10,271 nucleotides of DNA from Clostridiales bacterium (GCA_031287655.1 JAITSR010000158.1:1-10271), one strand, 5' to 3'. Positions 1 to 5,588 are shown, counted from the first letter of the stretch. Notes: a model not told the origin generated them from the letters alone. Made by a program: numbers and translations.

Positions 1-153
1 AAGCTCGCGCCCGGCACGCTGGAAATGTCGAATGTCGACCTTTCGCGCGAGTTTTCCGACATGATCGTAACGCAGCGCGGCTTTCAGGCGAACACGCGCA
101 TCATCACGACCTCGGATGAAATGCTGCAGGAACTCGTGAACCTGAAACGTTAA
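1..153 (+). CDS. flgE: Flagellar hook protein FlgE, C-terminal end (5' truncated by window)
   Basis: The first 50 codons of the window are open in frame 1 and end at TAA 151-153. The encoded tail is the conserved C-terminal domain of hook/rod proteins (Flg_bbr_C): a SNVDLSREF segment at about residues 10-18, then MIVTQRGFQAN, and an ending in TSDEMLQELVNLKR. The RGFQAN and DEMLQELVNLKR wording fits FlgE (hook) better than the distal rod protein FlgG, which usually has an RAYEAN-type sequence. FlgE polymerises outside the cell to make the hook that joins rod and filament, and is exported by the type III gate encoded downstream. The adjacent flbD agrees with the Bacillus/Clostridium order flgE-flbD-fliL. 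The start and the bulk of the gene lie upstream of the window. Confidence 0.93.
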   Translation, partial: KLAPGTLEMSNVDLSREFSDMIVTQRGFQANTRIITTSDEMLQELVNLKR

Positions 154-201
154 GCGCCGACCGGCTGATTTTTGACACCTAACCTAATGAGTAAGGATCG
201 G

Positions 202-214
202 AAGGGAATCCCTT
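202..214 (+). promoter_or_regulatory. Inverted repeat overlapping the flbD ribosome binding site
   Basis: AAGGGA, one central A, then TCCCTT form a perfect 13-nt palindrome. As RNA it could fold into a 5-bp stem (AAGGG with CCCTT) and an AAT loop. The only plausible Shine-Dalgarno sequence for flbD (GAAGGGA) is the left arm, 14 nt from the ATG. The structure is directly visible. A role in limiting flbD translation is inference. Confidence 0.4.
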
Positions 215-220
215 AACGCG

Positions 221-418
221 ATGATAAAACTGACCCGGCTCAATCAGCAGGAGTATTACCTGAATTCCGACCTCATCGAGACGCTCGAGGCGACGCCGGA
301 CACCGTGATCACGACGGTCAACGGGAAAAAATTCGTCGTGCGCGAGTCTGTCGGCGACATAGTGGACAGTATTGTCCGTTTCCGAGAAAAAATAAGCCGC
401 ATAACAAGAATCGAGTGA
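221..418 (+). CDS. flbD: FlbD/SwrD family flagellar protein
   Basis: A 65-residue protein starting MIKLTRLNQQEYYLN and containing TVNGKKFVVRES at about residues 32-43, the typical FlbD (DUF/pfam FlbD) pattern of a small cytosolic protein without membrane segments. In Bacillus subtilis the equivalent gene, swrD, increases flagellar motor power and is needed for swarming; this role is taken from that family and is not shown here. The length matches the family (about 60-75 aa). It lies 67 nt after flgE and 56 nt before fliL, its usual position. Many Clostridia have motA and motB between flbD and fliL; here they are absent and the order is the Bacillus one. The start is the first in-frame ATG, with a GAAGGGA ribosome site at a rather long spacing of about 14 nt. 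Confidence 0.93.
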   Translation: MIKLTRLNQQEYYLNSDLIETLEATPDTVITTVNGKKFVVRESVGDIVDSIVRFREKISRITRIE

Positions 419-460
419 TTTTCAGGCCGACTTTTCGGGTAAATAGAGTGTGTTTGGAAA

Positions 461-466
461 AGGAGG
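461..466 (+). promoter_or_regulatory. Ribosome binding site fixing the TTG start of fliL
   Basis: AGGAGG lies 8 nt before the TTG at 475-477. No ATG or GTG in the fliL frame is better placed: the next in-frame ATG falls deep in the periplasmic domain and would remove the membrane helix. The strong site therefore decides the rare TTG start. Confidence 0.8.
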
Positions 467-474
467 CATAAATC

Positions 475-1020
475 TTGGAGAAAAAAGGGAATTTCTTTAT
501 CTTATTGATTATCATCGCGGTGCTGACGCTGATCATCGCGGTGCTCGCGGCGTTTATTGTGATTGTCGGCATCAACCGCCCCGCCGCGGCGCAGGAGGGG
601 GATCCCGCGGGGTCTTACGCCGCCGCCCCCGCCGTTGAGCCGCCGGACGAGGCGAGCCTCAGTACGGCCTCGCTTCTGGAGGCCGGAAAGCCGATCAACC
701 TCAAAAGCTCGAGCACGGCAAAGCCGTCCTACGCGATCATCGAGATGTCGGTCAAATATTTCAATACGATCGACGGGATCAAGGATGTCGCGGCGAAGAT
801 CGAGCTGAACAAGCCGAACTTGCAGGAGATCGTCACGACCTACTTTATGGAGATGTCCGTCGAGGATTTTGCTCAATTCGAGACGAAGGCGCGGGCGAAG
901 GACGAGTTAAAGCAGGAGTTCAACGAATTTTTACTCACGACGATCCCCGCCGAAAAGGACCGCAGGAAGGTAAAGGAAATCATCTATGACGTCGTGTTTA
1001 CGGCGTGGAACTACCAATAA
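475..1020 (+). CDS. fliL: Flagellar basal body-associated protein FliL
   Basis: 181 aa, within the usual FliL range. A short basic N-terminus (MEKKGN) is followed by one strongly hydrophobic helix at about residues 7-32, then an Ala/Pro/Glu-rich linker (about 35-80) and a periplasmic domain to the end. This domain carries the family pattern: a beta-like YAIIEMSVKY segment, a charged helix with DELKQEFNEFLLTT, and a C-terminal KVKEIIYDVVFTAWNYQ that matches the usual V-x-F-x-x-F/W-x-x-Q ending. FliL is a single-pass inner-membrane protein near the stators that supports torque and swarming. The start is TTG, chosen because of AGGAGG 8 nt upstream and because it retains the membrane helix. It sits between flbD and fliM, its normal place. 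The 91-nt gap to fliM contains a tandem repeat, described separately. Confidence 0.93.
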   Translation: MEKKGNFFILLIIIAVLTLIIAVLAAFIVIVGINRPAAAQEGDPAGSYAAAPAVEPPDEASLSTASLLEAGKPINLKSSSTAKPSYAIIEMSVKYFNTIDGIKDVAAKIELNKPNLQEIVTTYFMEMSVEDFAQFETKARAKDELKQEFNEFLLTTIPAEKDRRKVKEIIYDVVFTAWNYQ

Positions 1021-1092
1021 TCAATCGGCGTCAAAAAATCAATCGGGGCCGCAAAATAAACCGGCATCACAAAATCAATCGGCGCGATAGAC
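1021..1092 (+). repeat. Four 18-bp tandem repeats between fliL and fliM
   Basis: Four consecutive 18-nt units start directly after the fliL stop: 1021-1038, 1039-1056, 1057-1074 and 1075-1092. The consensus is close to TCAATCGGCGTCACAAAA. Units 1, 2 and 4 begin TCAATCGG and units 1-3 end AAAA. Unit 3 is the most diverged and unit 4 differs at its 3' end. The period is exactly 18 nt (six codons), in phase with fliL, but the fliL stop codon precedes the array and unit 3 begins with TAA, so it is not translated in that frame. The repeat is visible directly; its function is unknown. Confidence 0.85.
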
Positions 1093-1111
1093 GCGGGCGG
1101 GTGGTGAGGCA

Positions 1112-2104
1112 ATGGGCGACATCTTATCGCAAAGTGAAATAGACGATATTCTCCGGCAGCTGACGGAGACGGGCGGCGCGGATTCCGACAGTTCCGGGGC
1201 GGAGGTCCCGGAGCGCAAGGTGCGGGTCTTTGACTTCAAGCGCCCGAGCAAGTTCGCAAAAGACCAGCTAAAGACGATCAATATCATACATGACAACTAT
1301 TCGCGGCTCGGGACGAACTTTTTGACGGCGCATCTGCGCACGCTCGTGCAAGTCGACGTGATCGCGGTCGACGCGCTGCCCTACGGGGACTTTTCCAACT
1401 CCCTGACAAACCCGGACGTGATGGCGATCGTGGATTTTTCCCCGCTGACGGGCTCGATCATCTTCGAGATGTCCCCCTCCATCGCGTTTTGCTGCATCGA
1501 CCGCATTTTGGGCGGGCGCGGGGCCGCGATGACGGAGCTGCGCGAGTTTACGGAGATTGAGAGCGCGCTTTTGGAGCGCACGCTCACACAGCTGTTGAAC
1601 GTATACCGCAGCTCGTGGGAGAACGTGATCAGCATCAACCCGCGGCTCGACAAAATCGAGACGAACCCGCAGTTCGCGCAGATCGTCTCACCGAACGAGA
1701 TGATCGCGCTTGTGACGCTGAACGTCAAGATCGGCGACGTCGAGGGCATGATGAACATCTGCATCCCCTACATGGTCGTCGAGCCGATAATGTCAAAGCT
1801 CACGACAAAATTCTGGTACTCGCTCGTCGAAAAGGAGCCGATCGCGAACGCGCGCGAGATGCTGGAGCGCAAGCTCGAAAACACGCTTGTGCCCGTGCGC
1901 GGCGTCCTCGGGAAGACAAACATCACGGTCGCGGAGTTCCTCGAGCTCACCGCGGGCGACGTTTTGCCCCTCGAGCGCGGCGTCGACGAGGAAGTGGACG
2001 TCTACGTCGGCGAACTGTTGAAATTTAAGGCGCGGCCCGGCGTAATCAGGCGCAAGTCCGCTTTGAAAGTCACTCAGGTATTCAAGAAGGAGGATGACGA
2101 CTAA
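1112..2104 (+). CDS. fliM: Flagellar motor switch protein FliM
   Basis: 330 aa, the normal length. The N-terminal LSQSEIDDIL (residues 5-14) is the conserved CheY-P binding helix of FliM. A flexible acidic linker (about 20-35) leads to the CheC-like middle domain (about 40-230), with the FDFKRPSKFAKDQL entry and a LGGRG loop at 133-137. The C-terminal SpoA/FliN-like domain covers about 250-325 (AEFLELTAGDVLPLERGVDEEVDVYVG). FliM forms the middle of the cytoplasmic C-ring, binds FliG and receives CheY-P to change rotation. It lacks the phosphatase ExxN motifs, as expected for FliM. The start ATG has only a modest GGTGAGG site close upstream but gives the expected N-terminus. The stop overlaps the fliY start by 1 nt (TAATG), indicating translational coupling. 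Confidence 0.97.
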   Translation: MGDILSQSEIDDILRQLTETGGADSDSSGAEVPERKVRVFDFKRPSKFAKDQLKTINIIHDNYSRLGTNFLTAHLRTLVQVDVIAVDALPYGDFSNSLTNPDVMAIVDFSPLTGSIIFEMSPSIAFCCIDRILGGRGAAMTELREFTEIESALLERTLTQLLNVYRSSWENVISINPRLDKIETNPQFAQIVSPNEMIALVTLNVKIGDVEGMMNICIPYMVVEPIMSKLTTKFWYSLVEKEPIANAREMLERKLENTLVPVRGVLGKTNITVAEFLELTAGDVLPLERGVDEEVDVYVGELLKFKARPGVIRRKSALKVTQVFKKEDDD

Positions 2105-3318
2105 TGGGTGAGATGCTGTCACAGGCTGAAATAGAGGCCCTTCTGAACGGCACTTCGCTGCCGGATCCAGCCGACGACGGACAGGGCGCGGCCGACGCGG
2201 GGACGGAGGCCCGGACGGCGTCCGGCGACGACGACGCGTTTATCCTTGGGGACGACCCGAGTTCGGACTTTTCGACCGAGGAGGTCGACGCGCTCGGCGA
2301 GATCGGCAACATCAGCATGGGCAACTCCGCGACGACGCTCTTTACGCTCCTGAACCGCAAGGTGAATATAACGACGCCTTCCGTGTCGGTCAGCACGATG
2401 CGCCAGATCGCGGGCAACTATAAGGCTCCGCTCGTCGTCGTGCGCGTCGAGTACACCGAGGGGCTGATCGGCTCGAACATGCTCGTGCTGCGCGAGTCGG
2501 ACGTGATGGTGATCACGGACCTGATGATGGGCGGCGACGGCGTCAACGTGCAGGGCGAGATCACGGACCTCCACCTGTCCGCGATCAGCGAGGCGATGAA
2601 CCAGATGATCGGCAACTCCTCGACCTCGCTCTCCAATGTGTTTGACATGAAGATCGACATTTCGCCGCCGAGCGCGATCAGCGTAAAGATCGATCAGGCC
2701 AAATCCCTGCTTGAGATCATCAACGTGGACCCGGACGAGAAGGTCGCGGTCGTCTCGTTTGATATGACGGTCGAAAACCTGCTCGACACGAAGATATTGC
2801 AGATTCAGCCGCTCACGTTCGCAAAGGACATGATCGACAAGCTGATGGAGTCAAACAAACCGAAGGAGAGCCCGCAGCCCGCCGCGCCGCCGCAGCCCGC
2901 GCCTTTGCCCCAGTACGCGCCGCCGCCGCAATACGCGCAGCCGCAGTACGCCGCGGCCCCGCAGCAGCAGATGCCGCAGTACGCCCAGCAGCCGCCCGCC
3001 CCGCCGCAGTATGTGAACGTCCAGCCCGCGAACTTTCAGTCGTTTGAGCAGGAGCCGCTCGTTTTTGACAAGAAGAACATCGGGCTCGTGATGGACGTCC
3101 AGCTCGAGGTCAGCGTCGAGTTGGGCAGGACGCACAAGCTGATCCGGGACATCTTGGAGTTTGGGCAGGGTTCGATTATCGAGCTCGACAAGCTCGCGGG
3201 CGAGCCCGTCGACATTCTCGTGAACGGGAAGGTGATCGCGAAGGGCGAGGTCGTCGTGATCGACGAGAGTTTTGGCGTGCGGGTCACGGACATCATTCAC
3301 CCGTCCAAACGCATATAG
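2104..3318 (+). CDS. fliY: Flagellar motor switch phosphatase FliY
   Basis: 404 aa with four parts. An N-terminal CheY-P binding motif LSQAEIEALL lies at residues 5-14. An acidic linker runs from about 20 to 60. A CheC-like domain (about 60-245) carries two phosphatase signatures, EIGN at 66-69 and EAMN at 163-166. A Pro/Gln/Tyr/Ala-rich linker (about 255-310) with repeated PQYA precedes a FliN/SpoA domain (about 322-400, ending GVRVTDIIHPSKRI). In Bacillus and Thermotoga FliY is part of the C-ring and dephosphorylates CheY-P; retention of both ExxN motifs suggests the enzyme is active here, by inference. AAGGAGG at 2087-2093 is 10 nt before the ATG, and the start overlaps the fliM stop. FliY in place of plain FliN is one of the main clues to a Firmicute. 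Confidence 0.97.
   Translation: MGEMLSQAEIEALLNGTSLPDPADDGQGAADAGTEARTASGDDDAFILGDDPSSDFSTEEVDALGEIGNISMGNSATTLFTLLNRKVNITTPSVSVSTMRQIAGNYKAPLVVVRVEYTEGLIGSNMLVLRESDVMVITDLMMGGDGVNVQGEITDLHLSAISEAMNQMIGNSSTSLSNVFDMKIDISPPSAISVKIDQAKSLLEIINVDPDEKVAVVSFDMTVENLLDTKILQIQPLTFAKDMIDKLMESNKPKESPQPAAPPQPAPLPQYAPPPQYAQPQYAAAPQQQMPQYAQQPPAPPQYVNVQPANFQSFEQEPLVFDKKNIGLVMDVQLEVSVELGRTHKLIRDILEFGQGSIIELDKLAGEPVDILVNGKVIAKGEVVVIDESFGVRVTDIIHPSKRI
2908..2943 (+). repeat. 18-bp tandem repeat in the FliY linker (PQYAPP / PQYAQP)
   Basis: Two adjacent 18-nt units, 2908-2925 and 2926-2943, encode PQYAPP and PQYAQP. Shorter PQYA-like copies follow at about residues 280-283, 291-294 and 301-303. They lie in the disordered linker between the CheC-like and FliN domains, so they change linker length without touching either fold. 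Confidence 0.7.
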
Positions 3319-3377
3319 TTTGGCCGCTTGATATTTTACAGACGAAATCGACGCGCGAAGGAGGGGGATTCGACCGA

Positions 3378-3761
3378 ATGGGAAAAAAAATTCTGATCGT
3401 GGACGACGCGACATTTATGAGGATGATGATCAGGGACATCCTTGTCGCAAACGGCTATGAGATCGCCGGGGAGGCGGAGAACGGCATTCAGGCCGTATCG
3501 ATGTTCAAGCGGACGGCCCCGGATCTTGTGCTGATGGACATCACGATGCCGGAGATGGACGGGATACGGGCCGTCAAAGAGATCATGAAGGCGGATCAGA
3601 CGGCGCGGATCGTCATGGTCTCCGCGATGGGCCAGCAGGCGATGGTGATCCAGTCGATCCAGTCCGGCGCGCTGGACTTTGTCGTAAAACCCTTCCAGCC
3701 GGACCGCGTCGTCGACGCGATCGACAAGGCGCTGGCCGCGGCGGTAAGGCCGGGTTTATAG
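3378..3761 (+). CDS. cheY: Chemotaxis response regulator CheY
   Basis: 127 aa, a single receiver domain with no output domain. The acidic pair is D9-D10, the phospho-acceptor is D54 (in VLMDITMPEMDG), the conserved Ser/Thr is S82 (in VMVSAMGQ) and the conserved lysine is K104 (in VVKPF). All catalytic residues are present. CheY-P made by CheA binds the N-terminal helices of FliM and FliY to control rotation. Position between fliY and fliO is the classical Bacillus/Clostridium location, which supports cheY over another stand-alone receiver. AAGGAGG at 3358-3364 lies about 13 nt before the ATG. A run of eight A residues (3383-3390) falls within codons 2-5. The stop is one nucleotide before the fliO start. 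Confidence 0.96.
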   Translation: MGKKILIVDDATFMRMMIRDILVANGYEIAGEAENGIQAVSMFKRTAPDLVLMDITMPEMDGIRAVKEIMKADQTARIVMVSAMGQQAMVIQSIQSGALDFVVKPFQPDRVVDAIDKALAAAVRPGL

Positions 3762-3762
3762 C

Positions 3763-4311
3763 ATGGCCGCTCCGACGACTTTGCCCCCCGCGCCGCTGGC
3801 CGCCGCGCTCGGCGGCGTATGGGAAATCCTTTTTGTCATTCTCGTCTTTTTTTGTATCCTGGCCCTCTGTTATATCGTGACGCGCTTTGTCGCAAAGCGC
3901 GCGGCGGGCAGGTTCAAGAGCAAGTACATCGAGGTCGTCGACAGCCTTTCTGTCGGCGCGGACGCGCAGCTCTACATCGTCAAGGTCGTCGACGAATACT
4001 TTCTTGTCTCAAAGTCCGCAAAACAACTCACACTGCTCTCAAAGCTCGCGCTGGAGGAGGAGACGGCGCAGGACGGTCTCTCGCCGCCGGGCTTTGCGGA
4101 GAGTTTTCGGACGCTTCTGGAGCAAAAGCTCAGCCGCGACGGACGTGACGGACGCGACGGACGTGACGGACGCGAGGAAAAAAAGGCGTCCGGCAAGACC
4201 GGCCCGTTTCGGAGCAACATCGACAGAATCAGGCATATCGCGGCCCCGGAGCCGGAGCTTTACCGGGAGCCGGAGCCTTACCGGGAACAGGATAAGGATC
4301 GTGATGAATAA
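3763..4311 (+). CDS. fliO: Flagellar biosynthetic protein FliO (FliZ-like)
   Basis: 182 aa. After a short Pro/Ala N-terminus there is one strong membrane helix at about residues 20-44, then a small conserved cytoplasmic region (FKSKYIEVVDSLSVGADAQLYIVKVVDEYFLVSKSAKQ split over about 51-88) with the FliO pattern of a GxxxxLYIVKVxxxYxLV strand pair. The remainder, from about 100, is charged and low in complexity, with GRD repeats (about 127-138) and a duplicated EPELYR/EPEPYR (163-174). FliO helps assemble the FliP ring of the export gate and is the least conserved gate gene, so the repetitive tail is tolerable. It starts 1 nt after the cheY stop (TAGCATG) with only a weak TAAGG site, suggesting coupled translation. 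Its end overlaps fliP by 8 nt. Confidence 0.88.
   Translation: MAAPTTLPPAPLAAALGGVWEILFVILVFFCILALCYIVTRFVAKRAAGRFKSKYIEVVDSLSVGADAQLYIVKVVDEYFLVSKSAKQLTLLSKLALEEETAQDGLSPPGFAESFRTLLEQKLSRDGRDGRDGRDGREEKKASGKTGPFRSNIDRIRHIAAPEPELYREPEPYREQDKDRDE
4141..4176 (+). repeat. Four 9-bp tandem repeats in fliO encoding GRD
   Basis: GGACGTGAC, GGACGCGAC, GGACGTGAC and GGACGCGAG follow one another. The alternating T/C third position gives a higher-order period of 18 bp, so the array looks like a duplicated 18-mer. It encodes GRD-GRD-GRD-GRE in the cytoplasmic tail of FliO and is followed by a run of seven A residues (4178-4184). Confidence 0.88.
4249..4284 (+). repeat. 18-bp direct tandem repeat in the fliO tail (EPELYR / EPEPYR)
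   Basis: GAGCCGGAGCTTTACCGG at 4249-4266 is followed directly by a copy at 4267-4284 with one changed base (CTT to CCT). It encodes EPELYR-EPEPYR just before the fliO stop. The near identity indicates a recent duplication. Confidence 0.88.
4293..4298 (+). promoter_or_regulatory. Ribosome binding site supporting the fliP start at 4304
   Basis: TAAGGA lies 5 nt before the ATG at 4304 and inside the end of fliO. It is better placed than anything ahead of the later in-frame ATG at 4367, and therefore supports the longer FliP with its Ala-rich extension. A GTG at 4301 is directly adjacent and in frame. Confidence 0.55.
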
Positions 4312-5185
4312 GAGAATAAAAAACAACGCGGCCGTTCCTGCCGCGGTCCCTGCGGGCGTTCCGGCCATGCTCCGCGCCGCCGCTGCAACCGCCGCCGCCG
4401 CGGCCTCGCGGCCCCGCGTCCGGCTCAAAAGGCTCGTATTCATATCTGTGTTCCTGCTGACGTTTGCCGCCCCCGCGTTTTCCGCACAGGCGCAGACCTT
4501 TGTCCCGTTCCGGTTTTCCTTCGGCGCCGAAAGCGCCCAGACGACGGACGACGTCGCCGTCACGATCCAGATACTCCTGATTTTGACGGTGCTCTCGCTC
4601 GCGCCCTCGATCCTGATTATGATGACGTCGTTTGTGCGCACGATCATCGTGCTCTCCTTTGTGCGCAACGCGATCGGCACGCAGCAAATGCCCCCGAATC
4701 AGGTGATCGTGAGCCTCGCGCTGTTTTTGACGTTCTTTACGATGCTGCCCGTATTCACGCAGCTGAACGACGAGGCGATCCAGCCCTATATTCGCGAGGA
4801 AGTCACGCTCGAGCAGGCCGCGACGAGCGCATCCGACACGATGAAGGGCTTCATGCTAAAGCAGTTTGGCGAAAACGACCAAAAGTCGCTCGAACTTTTT
4901 GTCGGCCTTGCGAAGCTCCCGACGCCCCTCCGCGCGCAGGACCTGCCGATGACCGTCGTAATCCCGGCGTTTCTGATCAACGAACTCACAAAGGCGTTTC
5001 AAATCGGCTTTTTCATCTATATCCCCTTCCTTGTGATCGATATGGTCGTCGCGAGCACGCTGATGTCCATGGGCATGATGATGCTGCCCCCGGTCATGAT
5101 CTCCCTGCCTTTCAAAGTCCTGCTGTTCATCTCGATCGACGGGTGGAGTCTCGTCGCGGAAACGATCGTAAAGAGTTTCAAGTGA
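4304..5185 (+). CDS. fliP: Flagellar export gate protein FliP
   Basis: 293 aa, longer than the usual roughly 245-255. Residues 1-40 are an Ala/Pro/Arg-rich extension with three AVPA-type units. A signal-peptide-like stretch follows (RLKRLVF to FSAQA, about 39-62); FliP is known to carry a cleaved signal peptide. The mature protein shows the family hallmarks: helix VTIQILLILTVLSLAPSIL, then MMTSFVRTIIVLSFVRNAIG with TQQMPPNQV (about 106-134), and near the C-terminus FLINELTKAFQIGFFIYIPF with MGMMMLPPVMISLPFK. FliP forms the pentameric core of the type III export gate with FliQ and FliR. The frame is open further upstream inside fliO, but the chosen ATG has TAAGGA 5 nt away and overlaps the fliO stop by 8 nt. 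Starting at M22 (4367) is the main alternative. Confidence 0.93.
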   Translation: MNKRIKNNAAVPAAVPAGVPAMLRAAAATAAAAASRPRVRLKRLVFISVFLLTFAAPAFSAQAQTFVPFRFSFGAESAQTTDDVAVTIQILLILTVLSLAPSILIMMTSFVRTIIVLSFVRNAIGTQQMPPNQVIVSLALFLTFFTMLPVFTQLNDEAIQPYIREEVTLEQAATSASDTMKGFMLKQFGENDQKSLELFVGLAKLPTPLRAQDLPMTVVIPAFLINELTKAFQIGFFIYIPFLVIDMVVASTLMSMGMMMLPPVMISLPFKVLLFISIDGWSLVAETIVKSFK

Positions 5186-5228
5186 CGGTTTTGCGGGTAA
5201 ATAAACCGTAGCAAGCCGCGGAAAACCG
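5186..5228 (+). other. Imperfect hairpin in the fliP-fliQ gap
   Basis: CGGTTTT at 5186-5192 pairs with AAAACCG at 5222-5228, and GCGG at 5193-5196 can pair with CCGC at 5216-5219 if GG (5220-5221) bulges out. The loop is about 19 nt and contains a second AAACCG that could compete for the same left arm. It lacks a following T tract, so it is not an intrinsic terminator. It ends just before the fliQ ribosome site. Confidence 0.4.
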
Positions 5229-5244
5229 CAGAAAGAGGGTTCGT

Positions 5245-5514
5245 ATGGAGCAGGGCGTGATCATGGATGTGGCGCGGGACGCGATGATGACGGTCCTGTA
5301 TCTTTCGATGCCGCTGCTCGGGATCAGCCTGATCGTCGGACTCGTGATCAGCATTTTTCAGGCGACGACGTCCATACAGGAGCAGACGCTGACCTTCATT
5401 CCGAAGCTGCTCGCGATCCTCGTCTCGCTTGCGGTGTTCGGCGCGTGGATGGGCAAAGTGAGCGTCGAATTTACGGCTGGGCTCTACGCGCGCGTGCTGG
5501 AAATCGTCAGGTAA
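5245..5514 (+). CDS. fliQ: Flagellar export gate protein FliQ
   Basis: 89 aa, the exact family size. There are two membrane helices, about residues 14-37 and 52-72, separated by the conserved FQATTSIQEQTLTFIPK loop (38-54). FliQ joins FliP and FliR in the helical export gate at the base of the flagellum. The ATG at 5245 has a GAAAGAGGG ribosome site (5231-5239) 5 nt upstream, which favours it over the in-frame methionine at residue 7. The gene follows fliP by 59 nt and is followed by an 89-nt gap with a strong hairpin before fliR. Confidence 0.97.
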   Translation: MEQGVIMDVARDAMMTVLYLSMPLLGISLIVGLVISIFQATTSIQEQTLTFIPKLLAILVSLAVFGAWMGKVSVEFTAGLYARVLEIVR

Positions 5515-5536
5515 ATCGGCGGCGGGCAGCAGGTCA

Positions 5537-5555
5537 GACGTTGCGGAGCAACGTC
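5537..5555 (+). other. Perfect 8-bp hairpin in the fliQ-fliR gap
   Basis: GACGTTGC (5537-5544), loop GGA, GCAACGTC (5548-5555). GGGC at 5524-5527 and GCCC at 5556-5559 could extend it across a 9-nt one-sided bulge. The sequence after it is TTAAATAAT, not a T run, so I do not call a terminator. The ribosome site and GTG start of fliR lie about 35-50 nt downstream. A role in mRNA stability or processing is inference. Confidence 0.65.
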
Positions 5556-5588
5556 GCCCGGCTGTTAAATAATCAGCGATCAATATAA

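Noticed and set aside
172..200. TTGACA as a possible -35 box upstream of flbD
   Set aside because: No acceptable -10 hexamer occurs 16-18 nt downstream, and no sigma-28 type pattern is present either. The gene is likely read from an upstream operon promoter.
187..216. Nine-codon ORF (MSKDRKGIP) before flbD
   Set aside because: It has no ribosome site upstream and does not overlap either neighbour. Length and context are consistent with chance.
432..445. TTTT-CGGGTAAATA shared between the gaps before fliL (432-445) and after fliP (5189-5203)
   Set aside because: The exact match is only about ten bases, which is expected several times by chance in 10 kb, and no promoter-like layout surrounds either copy.
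1112..1141. Similar N-termini of FliM and FliY (LSQSEID and LSQAEIE) as a sign of a recent internal duplication
   Set aside because: Both proteins are known to carry this CheY-P binding motif in Firmicutes, and the rest of the two genes is too diverged for a recent duplication.
3887..4303. Upstream extension of the fliP frame giving a 432-residue protein
   Set aside because: This stretch is the well-supported coding region of fliO in another frame. The translated extension is Ser/Arg-rich low-complexity sequence, and a ribosome site exists for the start at 4304.
5537..5564. Intrinsic terminator between fliQ and fliR
   Set aside because: The stem is good but no run of T follows, and fliR and flhB continue the same operon.
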